Origin: Rhodospirillaceae bacterium
Lineage (GTDB): Bacteria; Pseudomonadota; Alphaproteobacteria; SHVP01
Direction: 5' to 3'
DNA: 64,000 nt
NCBI GenBank assembly: GCA_002722055.1
Contig: PBKD01000003.1
Location: 1 to 64,000, forward strand
Shown: positions 43,263-53,209 of the stretch, piece by piece
How the letters are laid out: each line of letters begins with the position of its first letter
Position numbering within the stretch: the stretch's first letter is position 1
Translations under genes and position numbers: made by a program
Notes under the pieces: generated by a model
Databases searched by the model: none
What the model was told of the DNA's origin: nothing
What the model saw: the letters and a program-made list of their open reading frames with translations, nothing else

Positions 43263-45293
43263 ATGTCAGAACTTTATATATTAATTGATCAATTACAGGA
43301 TGTATTCTTAAATCAATTTACTGATTCAAGAAAGAGAATATTTTTTCTCTATATTTTTTCTGCTTTTGTTATTTCTTTTATTTGGCTAAAATTTTTTAAA
43401 TCATACAAATATAATGAGATTGTTAATAAAATTTTTGATAGAAAAGTTTATTTTTCTTTGTCAGCATTTGAAGATTACTTTCTAGCAATAATTAACCAAC
43501 TTATAATGGTAATTATATCACCATATTTATTGACACAATTAATCTTAGCTACCTTTTTATTCAATTTATTTCATAAACTATCATTTTCACCTCATTTATA
43601 CTCAGGTCTTTTCTCTAATTTAACAATTGCAATATTATTTAGTTCCATTTTTTTTATTTTAGATGATTTCGCAAGATTTTATGTTCATAGATTACTTCAT
43701 AAAATATCATTTTTTTGGGTATTTCATAAAGTCCATCACTCTGCAAGAACATTGAACCCTTTGACAGTTTATCGAACTCATCCTGTTGAAGGTATAATTT
43801 TTTCGATTAGAGGTGCATTAGTACAAGGATTGTTAATATCAATTTTTGTTTTTTTATTTGGGTCACAAGTTGATTTAATTACTATCTATTCAGCAAATAT
43901 TTTTGCTTTTATTTTTAATATTGCTGGATCAAATTTAAGACATACAAATATTGAAATAAAATATTATAGTTTTTTAGAAAAAATATTCATTTCCCCTTAC
44001 CAACATCAAATCCATCATTCAAGTCTTCCAGAACATCATGATAAAAATTATGGTGTAGTGTTCTCTATTTGGGACAATATTTTTGGAACACTTATTTTAT
44101 CTAAAAAAGTAAAAGAAGTAAGATATGGCTTATTTAAAGATTCATTTCCAGAAAAATTATCTTTTTTTTACCTTTACTTTTATCCATTTTATGAAAGTTT
44201 TAAAATTATGAAAAATATAAAATATAAATTAAATACCCCTTTATTTAAATATATAAATTTTGCAAAAATTATTAGAACCTTTACTGTTTCATTTATATTT
44301 TTCTTATTTATATCTCCATTAATTATAAATAAATCATTTTCTAATGAAATAAATATTTATTCTCATAGACAACCTTTTTTAATCAATCCCTTTTTAGACT
44401 TATTTACAAAAGAAACTGGAATTAAAACAAATATTGTTTATGCAAAAAAAGGTCTTGCAGAAAGATTGCAAGCGGAGGGAAGAAATACTCCAGCTGATGT
44501 TATATTGACGGTTGATATTTCTAGATTGCATGTTTATGCAGATAAAAACTTATTAGCTTCTGTATCCTCTCAAATATTAACTAAAAATATTCCTGTACAC
44601 CTTAGGAGCATAGATAATACATGGTTTGGTTTGTCAAAAAGAAATAGAGTAATAGCGGCATCTGTAGATAGAGTAAAAAAAGAAACAGTCAAAACATATG
44701 AGGATTTAATTAATAGTAAATATAAAGGTAAAATATGTTCAAGACCAGGTAGCCATGTTTATAATCGTGCGCTTCTATCTTCAATTATTATCGCTCATGG
44801 TAAAGAAGATGCTGAAGAATGGGCGAAGCAATTAGTAAATAATTTAGCGAGAAGACCTCAAGGAAACGATAGATCGCAACTTAAAGCTATTTATCAAGGA
44901 GAATGTGACTTGGCAATTATAAATCATTATTATTTTGGTAAACTAAAATATTCAGATATTGAGCAGCAAAGAAAATGGATGGAAAGTGTTTATCTTATAT
45001 TTCCAAACCAAGAAAAAGGTGACAGGGGGGTTCATGTAAATATATCCGGCGGTGGTGTTGTTAAATATTCAAAAAATAAAGATCTTGCTATAAAGTTACT
45101 TGAGTTTTTGTCAGAAAGAAAAGCACAAACTCTTTATAGTGAAATAAATTTTGAATTTCCTGTTAATCCAAATGTTAAGCCAGGGGAAAAACTTAGTAGT
45201 TGGAAAAAATTTAGAGAAGATAATGTAAATATTAGCAAGATAGCAGAGTTTTCTAATGAAGCTCAAGTAATCATTGATAAAGTTGGGTGGTAA
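43263..45293 (+). CDS. fusion: fatty-acid-hydroxylase/sterol-desaturase membrane domain + FbpA-type iron(III)-binding protein
   Basis: 676 residues in one uninterrupted frame. Residues about 25-280 form a multi-pass membrane domain with the diiron histidine boxes H142-R-L-L-H146, H155-K-V-H-H159 and H248-Q-I-H-H252, the signature of fatty-acid hydroxylases/sterol desaturases. Residues about 336-360 are a hydrophobic stretch ending in SFSNE, like a signal peptide. Residues 361-676 are a periplasmic iron-binding protein of the FbpA/FutA kind: NIYSHRQPF at the start and a Tyr pair in DLAIINHYYFGK. An in-frame ATG at 44208 (residue 316) could allow separate production of the binding protein. No clear ribosome site precedes 43263. 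FbpB and FbpC genes follow. Confidence 0.85.
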   Translation: MSELYILIDQLQDVFLNQFTDSRKRIFFLYIFSAFVISFIWLKFFKSYKYNEIVNKIFDRKVYFSLSAFEDYFLAIINQLIMVIISPYLLTQLILATFLFNLFHKLSFSPHLYSGLFSNLTIAILFSSIFFILDDFARFYVHRLLHKISFFWVFHKVHHSARTLNPLTVYRTHPVEGIIFSIRGALVQGLLISIFVFLFGSQVDLITIYSANIFAFIFNIAGSNLRHTNIEIKYYSFLEKIFISPYQHQIHHSSLPEHHDKNYGVVFSIWDNIFGTLILSKKVKEVRYGLFKDSFPEKLSFFYLYFYPFYESFKIMKNIKYKLNTPLFKYINFAKIIRTFTVSFIFFLFISPLIINKSFSNEINIYSHRQPFLINPFLDLFTKETGIKTNIVYAKKGLAERLQAEGRNTPADVILTVDISRLHVYADKNLLASVSSQILTKNIPVHLRSIDNTWFGLSKRNRVIAASVDRVKKETVKTYEDLINSKYKGKICSRPGSHVYNRALLSSIIIAHGKEDAEEWAKQLVNNLARRPQGNDRSQLKAIYQGECDLAIINHYYFGKLKYSDIEQQRKWMESVYLIFPNQEKGDRGVHVNISGGGVVKYSKNKDLAIKLLEFLSERKAQTLYSEINFEFPVNPNVKPGEKLSSWKKFREDNVNISKIAEFSNEAQVIIDKVGW

Positions 45294-45373
45294 GATATTT
45301 TTTTCTTTCATAATTGTTTATTTATTATAAAGTAAACTAATTATAATATTTTCAGATATTTAAGTGAATTTTT

Positions 45374-47008
45374 ATGAAATACTCTTTAAAATTATGGGGT
45401 GTATTAGGAATCGTTTTAACACTAATTATTTCAATTCCTATAATTTCAATAATTATTATTGCACTCACACCTAATTTCAATATATGGGGACATCTAATAT
45501 CAACTGTTCTACCAGTTTATACATCAAATACTTTATTGTTAATGCTTGGTAATATTATATGTGTTTGCTTAATTGGTATACCTACTGCATGGTTAGTAAG
45601 CTGTTATTCTTTTTTTGGTAGAAATTTTTTCAGCTGGGCACTTATTTTACCATTAGCCGTACCAGCTTACATAATTGCCTTCGTATATACTGATATTTTA
45701 GAGTACTCTGGCGCCTTTCAAGTTATATTAAGAAATTTATTTAATTGGAATAATGCACAGGATTATTGGTTTCCAAATATTAGATCAATTGGAGGTGCGG
45801 TTTTTGTAATGTCATTTGTATTATATCCATATGTTTATCTTTTATGCAGAAGTTCATTCCAACATAATTCAGCTAGATTTTATGAAGTAAGCAGAACTCT
45901 AGGTTATAATCTTTGGAGTACTTTTTTTAAGCTTTCATTACCATTAACTAGACCTGCTTTAGTTATTGGATGTTCGTTAGTTATGATGGAAACATTAGCA
46001 GACTTTGGAACTGTTGATTTCTTTTCTATAAATACTTTAACTTTAGCTATTTTTAATGTGTGGTTAGGGATGGGTAATGCATCTGGTGCAGCACAAATTT
46101 CTTTAGTAATTCTAATTTTTGTATTTACTTTGTTATATTTTGAAAAAAGCGCAAGAAATAGAAGAGAATATCATATTATAGATAGAAATAATATTTTAAT
46201 TCAAAGAAATATTTTAAAGGGATATAAGTCGTTCATAGCTTTCACAATTTGTTTTATACCCCTTTTAATAGGATTCATTATTCCATCAATAATTCTTTTT
46301 TATTATTCATTATTAACTTTTGATATTTCTTTTGATATTTCATTTTATAAATTAATAATTAATAGTTTTAGCTTATCTCTTATTGCATCACTAATTACAG
46401 TTATAGCTGCAATAGTTATTGCATCTGGTCAAAGATTATATGGTAACAAATTTATTATTTTCACACGTATATCATTATTAGGTTATGCTTTTCCTGGTGC
46501 GGTTTTAGCTCTAGGAATTATTATTCCTTTAGCTTTAATTGATAATTATATTGATAAATTTTTTATTTCATATTTTAACATTTCAACTGGACTAATTTTA
46601 AGTGGTAGTATTTTTGCATTACTTTTTGCTTATTTAATTAGGTTTATTGCTATTGGATATGGCGCAATCGAATCAGGGTATACAAGTATTAATAAAAATA
46701 TTGATATGGCATCGATTTCATTAGGTGCTGGAAAAATATTTACTATTAAAAAAATTCATATTCCTTTACTTAAATCAAGTATTTTAATTGCATCTATAAT
46801 TGTTTTTGTAGATACTATGAAAGAATTACCTGCAACTTTAATTTTAAGGCCTTTTAATTTTGATACATTGGCTACAAATGTTTATCAATTAGCTTCAGAT
46901 GAACTATTAGAACAAAGTTCTCTGTCTGCTCTTACGATTGTTTTAGTAGGGATTGTTCCTTTAATTTTTTTAACAAAAAAAATTAGTGATAACAAATATT
47001 TTTCTTAA
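45374..47008 (+). CDS. fbpB: iron(III) ABC transporter permease (FbpB-like)
   Basis: 544 residues with about twelve membrane segments, formed as two fused BPD-type permease halves as in FbpB/HitB/SfuB. The EAA-type loops, which dock to the ATPase, are recognised at EVSRTLGYNLWSTFFKLSLP (first half) and DMASISLGAGKIFTIKKIHIP (second half). It forms the inner-membrane channel for ferric iron delivered by the binding protein. It follows the fusion gene by 80 bases and precedes the ATPase gene by 11. Confidence 0.92.
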   Translation: MKYSLKLWGVLGIVLTLIISIPIISIIIIALTPNFNIWGHLISTVLPVYTSNTLLLMLGNIICVCLIGIPTAWLVSCYSFFGRNFFSWALILPLAVPAYIIAFVYTDILEYSGAFQVILRNLFNWNNAQDYWFPNIRSIGGAVFVMSFVLYPYVYLLCRSSFQHNSARFYEVSRTLGYNLWSTFFKLSLPLTRPALVIGCSLVMMETLADFGTVDFFSINTLTLAIFNVWLGMGNASGAAQISLVILIFVFTLLYFEKSARNRREYHIIDRNNILIQRNILKGYKSFIAFTICFIPLLIGFIIPSIILFYYSLLTFDISFDISFYKLIINSFSLSLIASLITVIAAIVIASGQRLYGNKFIIFTRISLLGYAFPGAVLALGIIIPLALIDNYIDKFFISYFNISTGLILSGSIFALLFAYLIRFIAIGYGAIESGYTSINKNIDMASISLGAGKIFTIKKIHIPLLKSSILIASIIVFVDTMKELPATLILRPFNFDTLATNVYQLASDELLEQSSLSALTIVLVGIVPLIFLTKKISDNKYFS

Positions 47009-47019
47009 TGGTTTAACAG

Positions 47020-48093
47020 ATGTCTAATAATTCCAACCCAATTTTGAAAATAGATAATATAAGTCATAAATTTGGTAAATTTGAAATTATTAATAATTTA
47101 TCATTGGAAGTTCTTCCAAATGAAATTATTTGTTTATTGGGCCCTTCAGGTTCTGGTAAATCAACTATACTTAGAATAATTGCTGGTCTAGAAAAATTGC
47201 AAAAGGGAAAAATATATCTAAATAATAAAATTATATCAACTAATGATTTCGATTATATTCAACCTGAAGATAGGGAAATTGGTTTTGTTTTTCAAGATCT
47301 GGCTTTATTTCCACATTTAAATGTAGAGGATAATATTAATTATGGTCTAAATAAAATTAATAAAGAAATAAAAAAACAAGTTTATAATTCTTTAGTAAAT
47401 AAAATTGGAATTCAGCATCTTGGAAAAAAATATCCACATGAACTTTCTGGTGGTGAACAACAGAGAGTTGCTCTTGCAAGAGCTCTTGCTCCTAATCCTA
47501 AACTAATGTTACTTGATGAACCATTTTCTGATCTAGATACTAGATTAAGGGAAAAAATTAGAGAGGAAACAATTTCTATTCTGAAATCAAATAATACTCC
47601 AGTTCTATTAGTAACTCATGATCCTAACGAAGCGATGTTAGTATCAGATAAAATTATTATTATTAATAACAAACAAAAGATACAAGAAGGTTCATCAGAG
47701 GATATTTATTTCAAACCTAAAAATAAATTTGTAGCAAGTTTTTTTAGTGATATAAATATTTTCTCTGGTTTAGTGAATGAATCAAAGGTTAATTTCTTGC
47801 TTGGTGGTGTTAATATTAATAAAAATTATAGTCAAAAAGAAGTTGAGGTAGTTATCAGAACAGAAGGGGTTAAAATTAATAATATAAAAGATGAAAGTAT
47901 TTTTAATGTTGAGGGCGAAATATCATCTGTAAAAAATGTAGGTATTTATCAGTATGTAAATATAAAAATTAATGGACATCCTTATTTAATATCAGCTAAA
48001 TTAACTGATAGGCTTAATATTGTAAAAAATTCAAAGGTGTGGGTAGGATTTGACCCTCGTTTTGCCTTTATATTTGAAAAAGAAAAACTATAA
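47020..48093 (+). CDS. fbpC: iron(III) ABC transporter ATP-binding protein (FbpC-like)
   Basis: 357 residues. Walker A GPSGSGKST, signature motif LSGGEQQRVALARALAP, Walker B LMLLDEPFSDLD, switch His in LLVTHDPNEAML, and a C-terminal TOBE-like regulatory domain (about 240-357). It powers the FbpB-type permease. Last gene of the iron operon; tatA follows after 113 bases. Confidence 0.93.
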   Translation: MSNNSNPILKIDNISHKFGKFEIINNLSLEVLPNEIICLLGPSGSGKSTILRIIAGLEKLQKGKIYLNNKIISTNDFDYIQPEDREIGFVFQDLALFPHLNVEDNINYGLNKINKEIKKQVYNSLVNKIGIQHLGKKYPHELSGGEQQRVALARALAPNPKLMLLDEPFSDLDTRLREKIREETISILKSNNTPVLLVTHDPNEAMLVSDKIIIINNKQKIQEGSSEDIYFKPKNKFVASFFSDINIFSGLVNESKVNFLLGGVNINKNYSQKEVEVVIRTEGVKINNIKDESIFNVEGEISSVKNVGIYQYVNIKINGHPYLISAKLTDRLNIVKNSKVWVGFDPRFAFIFEKEKL

Positions 48094-48206
48094 ATATATT
48101 ATTTATGGTTGTATTTAATTAAATTTTAATGAATATTTGCGATTTTTAGAATTTTCTGACAATATACGAAGGTATTTTTTTAAATTAAAAATAGGAGTAA
48201 CCTCAA

Positions 48207-48437
48207 ATGGGTATAAGTTTCTGGCAAATTGGTGTTGTATTAGTATTAGTTCTATTGCTTTTTGGTCGAGGACGCATATCTCACATGATGGGAGACTTAG
48301 CAAAAGGAATTAAAAGTTTTAAAAAAGGTATGAATGAAAATGATACACCTTCTGATGATATAACAAAAACCATTGATGCTTCTGCTGATGAAAAATCTGA
48401 ATCTGTTTCTAAAGAAAAAGAAACAGCCTCTAGTTAA
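48207..48437 (+). CDS. tatA: twin-arginine translocase subunit TatA
   Basis: 76 residues: one membrane helix ([16 protein letters not shown]) followed by the hinge FGRGR and an amphipathic helix [18 protein letters not shown]. The usual K-L-P after the FG is R-I-S here. A polar acidic tail follows. TatA oligomers form the folded-protein channel. AGGAG stands before the ATG. It starts tatABC. Confidence 0.93.
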   Translation: MGISFWQIGVVLVLVLLLFGRGRISHMMGDLAKGIKSFKKGMNENDTPSDDITKTIDASADEKSESVSKEKETASS

Positions 48438-48467
48438 AATTTAAAATATTTACTTCAGGAGTTTCCT

Positions 48468-48821
48468 TTGCTTGATATAGGGTGGACAGAGTTACTTGTT
48501 GTAGGGCTGGTGCTTGTTGTTGTAGTTGGCCCTAAAGACCTACCTAAAGTTCTAAGAACTATTGGTCAATGGACGAGAAAAGTAAAAAAAATTGCTAGAG
48601 ATTTTCAAGATAATATCGAAGATATTGCTCGGGAGTCAGAAATAGATGAAGTTAGAAATAATTTTAATGAAACAATAAATTATTCTGAAAATTTTAATAA
48701 TTCTATAAATCCAGAAGATAATTTAAAAGAGATGATCGTTCCAAATATAACTGAAGATGAAGTAGATGAAATAAAAAATGAAGATAGAAATGATAAAAGC
48801 AATTTAAAAAATGTTGTATAA
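48468..48821 (+). CDS. tatB: twin-arginine translocase subunit TatB
   Basis: 117 residues. MLDIGWTELLVVGLVLVVVVGPKDLPKVLRTIG is the TatB N-terminus, with one membrane helix, the G-P hinge and the amphipathic helix; a long acidic tail follows. It binds Tat substrates together with TatC. The start is a TTG at 48468, with GGAG eight bases upstream (CAGGAGTTTCCTTTG). Confidence 0.92.
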   Translation: MLDIGWTELLVVGLVLVVVVGPKDLPKVLRTIGQWTRKVKKIARDFQDNIEDIARESEIDEVRNNFNETINYSENFNNSINPEDNLKEMIVPNITEDEVDEIKNEDRNDKSNLKNVV

Positions 48822-48896
48822 AGTAAATTTTATTTTTTTTACATTACTAATTTTTTTTTATTAATCTAAATTAAATTACCTGAACAGAATAGAATT

Positions 48897-49712
48897 ATGA
48901 CTGTACCTTCTGAAGATGAAGAATCCACAATAGCTAAATCAAAAGCTCCTATACTGGAGCACTTAATTGAACTACGTAAAAGATTAATTTATGTTGCTAT
49001 ATTTTTTATTATAAGTTTTGTTTTTTCATATATTTTTTCAAAAGATATATATAATTTTTTAGTTAAACCTTATGCTGATGTTGTTGCTGGGCAAGATGGT
49101 CGTAGACTTATATATACAGCTTTGCATGAAGCTTTTTTTACTTTATTGAAGGTTTCTTTTTTTACCGCTGCTTGGTTAACATTTCCTTTTCTGGCAATTC
49201 ATACTTGGAGATTTGTAGCTCCAGGCTTATATAATAAAGAAAAAAATGCTTTTCTTCCGTATTTAATTGCAACTCCAATATTATTTTCAGCCGGAGCTGC
49301 TTTAGTCTATTACTTGATCATACCTTTAGCATGGAAATTTTTCATAGGTTTTGAAACAGAGGGAGGTTCAGGTACTTTACCTATTCAACTTGAGGCTAAA
49401 GTTAATGAATACTTATCATTGATAATGAAATTAATTTTTGCCTTTGGTATAAGTTTTCAACTTCCAGTAATTCTTACTTTATTAGCAAGAGCTGGTATCG
49501 TAAACTCAAAAACACTTGCTTCAAAAAGAAAATATGCAATAGTTATTACTTTTGTTGTTGCTGCAATTTTGACTCCTCCCGATTTAATTAGTCAAATAGG
49601 TTTAGGAATTCCAATTCTGGGTTTATATGAAATATCAATCATTATGGCACGTTATGTTGAAAAAAAGAAAAATATTAATGTGGATAAGGAAAAAAATAAT
49701 AACGTTCAATAA
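48897..49712 (+). CDS. tatC: twin-arginine translocase subunit TatC
   Basis: 271 residues with six membrane segments. [17 protein letters not shown] is the cytoplasmic N-terminal motif, and [38 protein letters not shown] and [20 protein letters not shown] are the conserved family segments. It recognises the twin-arginine signal. Confidence 0.96.
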   Translation: MTVPSEDEESTIAKSKAPILEHLIELRKRLIYVAIFFIISFVFSYIFSKDIYNFLVKPYADVVAGQDGRRLIYTALHEAFFTLLKVSFFTAAWLTFPFLAIHTWRFVAPGLYNKEKNAFLPYLIATPILFSAGAALVYYLIIPLAWKFFIGFETEGGSGTLPIQLEAKVNEYLSLIMKLIFAFGISFQLPVILTLLARAGIVNSKTLASKRKYAIVITFVVAAILTPPDLISQIGLGIPILGLYEISIIMARYVEKKKNINVDKEKNNNVQ

Positions 49713-49744
49713 ATTATATTAAATTTAACACTTAGTTATATGGC

Positions 49745-51025
49745 ATGCATGATATTAAGAAAATAAGAGAAAATCCAATAGAATTTGATAATGGTTTAAT
49801 TAAAAGGGGTGAAAATAAACAATCATCAAGCTTAATACAAATTGATGATAAGAGAAAATCTATCCAAACTAAACTTCAAGATATCCAAAATAATAGAAAT
49901 TTACTTTCTAAAGAAATTGGTATCGCTATAAGCGAAGATGATCATGACAAAGTAGAAAAATTAAAAAATCAAGTGCAAGAATATAAAATTGAAATTCAAG
50001 AACTTGAGAGTATTGAGAAAAAAATATTACTTGAACTTAAAAGAAATCTTTCTGTTCTCCCTAATATTCCCTCTGATGATGTTCCTGTTGGTGATTCTGA
50101 AGAAAATAATATAAAAATTCGTGATTGGGGCAAAATAAAAAATTTTGATTTTGATATTAAAGATCATGTTGAGTTAGGGCAAAAACTTGGTCTTATGGAC
50201 TTTCAAAAAACATCGGAAATCTCTGGTTCTAGGTTTGTTACTCTTAAAGGTAATTTGGCCTATCTAGAAAGAGCTCTTGGTGCATTTATGCTTGATGTTC
50301 ATACTAAACAAAATAATTATGTAGAAATTTCACCTCCAATACTTGTGAAAGATAATGCTCCATTTGGTGTTGGGCAATTACCTAAATTTGAGGGAGATCT
50401 ATTTAAAACTACTTCAGGTCATTGGTTAATTTCTACAGGTGAAGTGCCATTAACAAATTTACATCGTGATGAAGTGATTGATATCAAAAATTTACCTATT
50501 AAATATGTTGCTTTAACACCTTGTTTTAGATCAGAAGCAGGTGCAGCCGGAAAAGATACTAGAGGAATGCTAAGAATGCATCAATTCTATAAAGTTGAAA
50601 TTGTTTCGTTTGTTACATCAGAAGATGGTAATGAGGAACATATTAATCTTACAAATTGTGCTGAAAATATTTTAAAACAATTAAAACTTCCTTATAGAGT
50701 AATGTCTTTATGTACAGGTGATTTAGGTTTTAGTTCATGTAAAACCTTCGATCTGGAAGTTTGGTTGCCAAGCCAAAATAAATATAGAGAGATTTCATCT
50801 TGTTCTTATTTTAGTGATTTTCAATCAAGGAGAATGAATACTCGTTATTTAGATAAAAATAAGAAATATCAATTTATTCATACAATTAATGGTTCTGGTC
50901 TTGCCATAGGAAGAGCACTAGTAGCAATTATTGAAAATTATCAACAAAAAGATGGTAGCATCAAAATTCCAGAAGTACTTGTTCCATATATGTCTGGTTT
51001 AAAAACAATTCAAGTCATGACTTAG
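49745..51025 (+). CDS. serS: seryl-tRNA synthetase
   Basis: 426 residues, class II. The N-terminal coiled-coil tRNA arm spans about 30-100. Motif 2 is near YVALTPCFRSEAGAAGKDTRG, with EISSCSYFSDFQSRRMNTRY, and motif 3 is near GSGLAIGRALVAIIENYQ. It charges tRNA-Ser. Standard length and order. It follows tatC and leads into surE with a 9-base gap. Confidence 0.97.
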   Translation: MHDIKKIRENPIEFDNGLIKRGENKQSSSLIQIDDKRKSIQTKLQDIQNNRNLLSKEIGIAISEDDHDKVEKLKNQVQEYKIEIQELESIEKKILLELKRNLSVLPNIPSDDVPVGDSEENNIKIRDWGKIKNFDFDIKDHVELGQKLGLMDFQKTSEISGSRFVTLKGNLAYLERALGAFMLDVHTKQNNYVEISPPILVKDNAPFGVGQLPKFEGDLFKTTSGHWLISTGEVPLTNLHRDEVIDIKNLPIKYVALTPCFRSEAGAAGKDTRGMLRMHQFYKVEIVSFVTSEDGNEEHINLTNCAENILKQLKLPYRVMSLCTGDLGFSSCKTFDLEVWLPSQNKYREISSCSYFSDFQSRRMNTRYLDKNKKYQFIHTINGSGLAIGRALVAIIENYQQKDGSIKIPEVLVPYMSGLKTIQVMT

Positions 51026-51034
51026 TTAAAAATT

Positions 51035-51799
51035 ATGATAAATAACCCTTACATATTAGTTACAAATGATGATGGAATAGATTCGCAAGGAATGAAGATT
51101 CTCGAGAGAATTGCTAAAAAAATATCTAATAATGTATATATTGTAGCGCCAAATAAAGAACAGTCTGCAAAGTCTCATTCAATTACTTTAACTGAACCAT
51201 TAAGAATAGAAAAAAAATCAAGATATAAATTTTCAGTATCTGGAACACCAACAGATTGTGTAATTTTGGGAGTTAATGAAGTTATGCCACGTATTCCAGA
51301 CCTATTATTATCAGGGATTAATTGTGGAGCAAATATTGCAGAAGATATTTCCTATTCTGGAACAATCGCTGCTGCAATCGAAGGCACTCTAATGGGGATA
51401 AAGTCTATAGCTTTATCTCAAGTATATTTGAATAGAAAAAAAATTTCTTGGGATATTTCAAAAAATTACTCCGAAGAAATAATTTTAAAAATTTTAAGAA
51501 ATAAATGGGATAAAAATGTTCTTCTTAATATAAACTTTCCACATAAATTATCGCAAAAAAAAGATTATATTAGCATTACTAAACAAGGTAAAAGGGCTTA
51601 CGAGAAATCTTTAATTGAAAAAAGACTTGATCCAAGAGGAGATCATTATTACTGGTTAGGTTATAGAAAACAAAAGGTATCACGAAATGATTCTTCAGAT
51701 TTAGCTGCTATAGCAAAGGGTTATATTTCAATATCACCTTTAAAAATAGATTTCACTCATAATAGTTCTATAAAAACTCTAGGGGCTATTTTTAAGTGA
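51035..51799 (+). CDS. surE: 5'-nucleotidase / survival protein SurE
   Basis: 254 residues. ILVTNDDGIDSQGM holds the metal-binding Asp pair, VAPNKEQSAKSHSIT the active-site loop, and LLLSGINCGANIAEDISYSGT the conserved core. It dephosphorylates nucleoside monophosphates in stress and stationary phase. Its stop overlaps the GTG start of pcm by four bases (GTGA). Confidence 0.96.
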   Translation: MINNPYILVTNDDGIDSQGMKILERIAKKISNNVYIVAPNKEQSAKSHSITLTEPLRIEKKSRYKFSVSGTPTDCVILGVNEVMPRIPDLLLSGINCGANIAEDISYSGTIAAAIEGTLMGIKSIALSQVYLNRKKISWDISKNYSEEIILKILRNKWDKNVLLNINFPHKLSQKKDYISITKQGKRAYEKSLIEKRLDPRGDHYYWLGYRKQKVSRNDSSDLAAIAKGYISISPLKIDFTHNSSIKTLGAIFK

Positions 51800-52428
51800 A
51801 ATTTGAAGCTAGGAAAATTAGATTAATAATGCAATTAAGAAAACAAGGTATTACTAATACAAGTGTATTATCTGCTATAGAGAAAGTCCCCAGAGAAAAA
51901 TTTATACCAAAAAATTTTATTGATCAGGCATATGAAAATTCAGCGTTACCTATAGAAGAAGGCCAAACTATCAGTCAGCCATTTATAGTTGCTTTTATGA
52001 CTCAGGCATTAACTTTGGAGAGGAATTCAAAAGTTCTTGAAATTGGAACAGGATCGGGTTATCAGTCAGCTGTATTATCGCAAATTTGTAGGAGAATTTT
52101 TACTATAGAGAGGTTTAAATCACTTTTAAAAATCGCTCAATCAAAATTTTCAATTTCTAATATTCATAATATTGTTACAAAACATGGTGATGGACATTTA
52201 GGATGGCCTGAACAAGCACCATTTAATAGAATAATCGTAACAGCTGCTTCTAAATCTGTTCCTAAAAATTTATTTTTACAACTATCGGATAATGGTATAA
52301 TGATAATTCCATTAGAGGATGAACATAAAAATCAAAAAATTTATTTTATAAAAAAAATAAATAAAAAAATTTACAAAGAACCTTTGATATCAGTTAGATT
52401 TGTTCCTTTAGTAGATGGAAAGAACTAA
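51796..52428 (+). CDS. pcm: protein-L-isoaspartate O-methyltransferase
   Basis: 210 residues. The canonical active-site segment is present: EEGQTISQPFIVAFMTQAL. The SAM motif is VLEIGTGSGYQSAVLSQI, and HGDGHLGWPEQAPFNRIIVTAA follows. It methylates isoaspartyl residues to start repair of aged proteins. GTG start at 51796, in the surE stop. Unlike the Pcm-like gene at 23013, it keeps all catalytic motifs. Confidence 0.95.
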   Translation: MKFEARKIRLIMQLRKQGITNTSVLSAIEKVPREKFIPKNFIDQAYENSALPIEEGQTISQPFIVAFMTQALTLERNSKVLEIGTGSGYQSAVLSQICRRIFTIERFKSLLKIAQSKFSISNIHNIVTKHGDGHLGWPEQAPFNRIIVTAASKSVPKNLFLQLSDNGIMIIPLEDEHKNQKIYFIKKINKKIYKEPLISVRFVPLVDGKN

Positions 52429-52444
52429 CAATAAATGTATTAAT

Positions 52445-53206
52445 ATGTTTAAGCTATTTTATATATTATTTTTTCTAATTTTTTTATATTCATGCTCTGA
52501 GAGAAAACCTGCACCAGTTATATATAAGATAACTCCCATTCTAAATGAAATTTTAAAAAATGAGGCAAAAAATAACAAATCAAAATTAAATTCAAATATA
52601 AAACCAATATCAAAGCCATATAAAAACATATATATTGTAAAAAAAGGTGATACTCTTAAGAAAATTTCTAAAAAAATAAAAGTAAGTATAAATGAATTAA
52701 TGATTTTAAATAATTTAAAAAATCCTAATAAAATTTTTATCGAGCAAAAATTGATCTTACCAGAAAATAAAATTGATAATAAAATTCAAAAAAAAATAAT
52801 ATTAAAAGAAAATAATTTAAAAAATAATCAGTTTATTTGGCCTATTAAAGGAAAATTACTTAACCAATTTGGTAAAGATAAAAATGGTTATGTTAATGAT
52901 GGTATAAATATATCTACTAAAAAGGGAGATATAATTGTAGCTGTTGAAAGTGGTACAGTAATATTTGTAGGTAATAATATAAGAGGTTTTGGTAACTTAT
53001 TAATGATCAGACATGCAAATGGATGGATAAGCGCATATGCTCATAATAGCAAAATTACTGTAAAAAAGGGAGATTTCGTAACAAAAGGGGATAAGGTTGC
53101 TAATAGTGGATCAACTGGTTTAGTTAAGAAACCTCAATTACATTTTGAATTAAGAAAAGGTATAAAGCCAATAAATCCAATTAAATATTTGCCCCCACTA
53201 GTATAA
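52445..53206 (+). CDS. nlpD: NlpD-like lipoprotein with LysM and degenerate M23 domain
   Basis: 253 residues from the ATG at 52445 (a start 10 residues earlier overlaps pcm). Lipoprotein signal: MFKLFYILFFLIFLYSC with lipobox L-Y-S-C17. The LysM domain is at about 62-106 (IYIVKKGDTLKKISKKIKVS). The LytM/M23 domain runs from about 131 to the end. Where active M23 peptidases have H-x-G-x-D, this protein reads N-D-G-I-N, while QLHFELR keeps only part of the second site. This is the pattern of catalytically dead amidase activators such as NlpD, so a role in septal peptidoglycan hydrolysis is likely. Confidence 0.85.
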   Translation: MFKLFYILFFLIFLYSCSERKPAPVIYKITPILNEILKNEAKNNKSKLNSNIKPISKPYKNIYIVKKGDTLKKISKKIKVSINELMILNNLKNPNKIFIEQKLILPENKIDNKIQKKIILKENNLKNNQFIWPIKGKLLNQFGKDKNGYVNDGINISTKKGDIIVAVESGTVIFVGNNIRGFGNLLMIRHANGWISAYAHNSKITVKKGDFVTKGDKVANSGSTGLVKKPQLHFELRKGIKPINPIKYLPPLV

Positions 53207-53209
53207 AAT

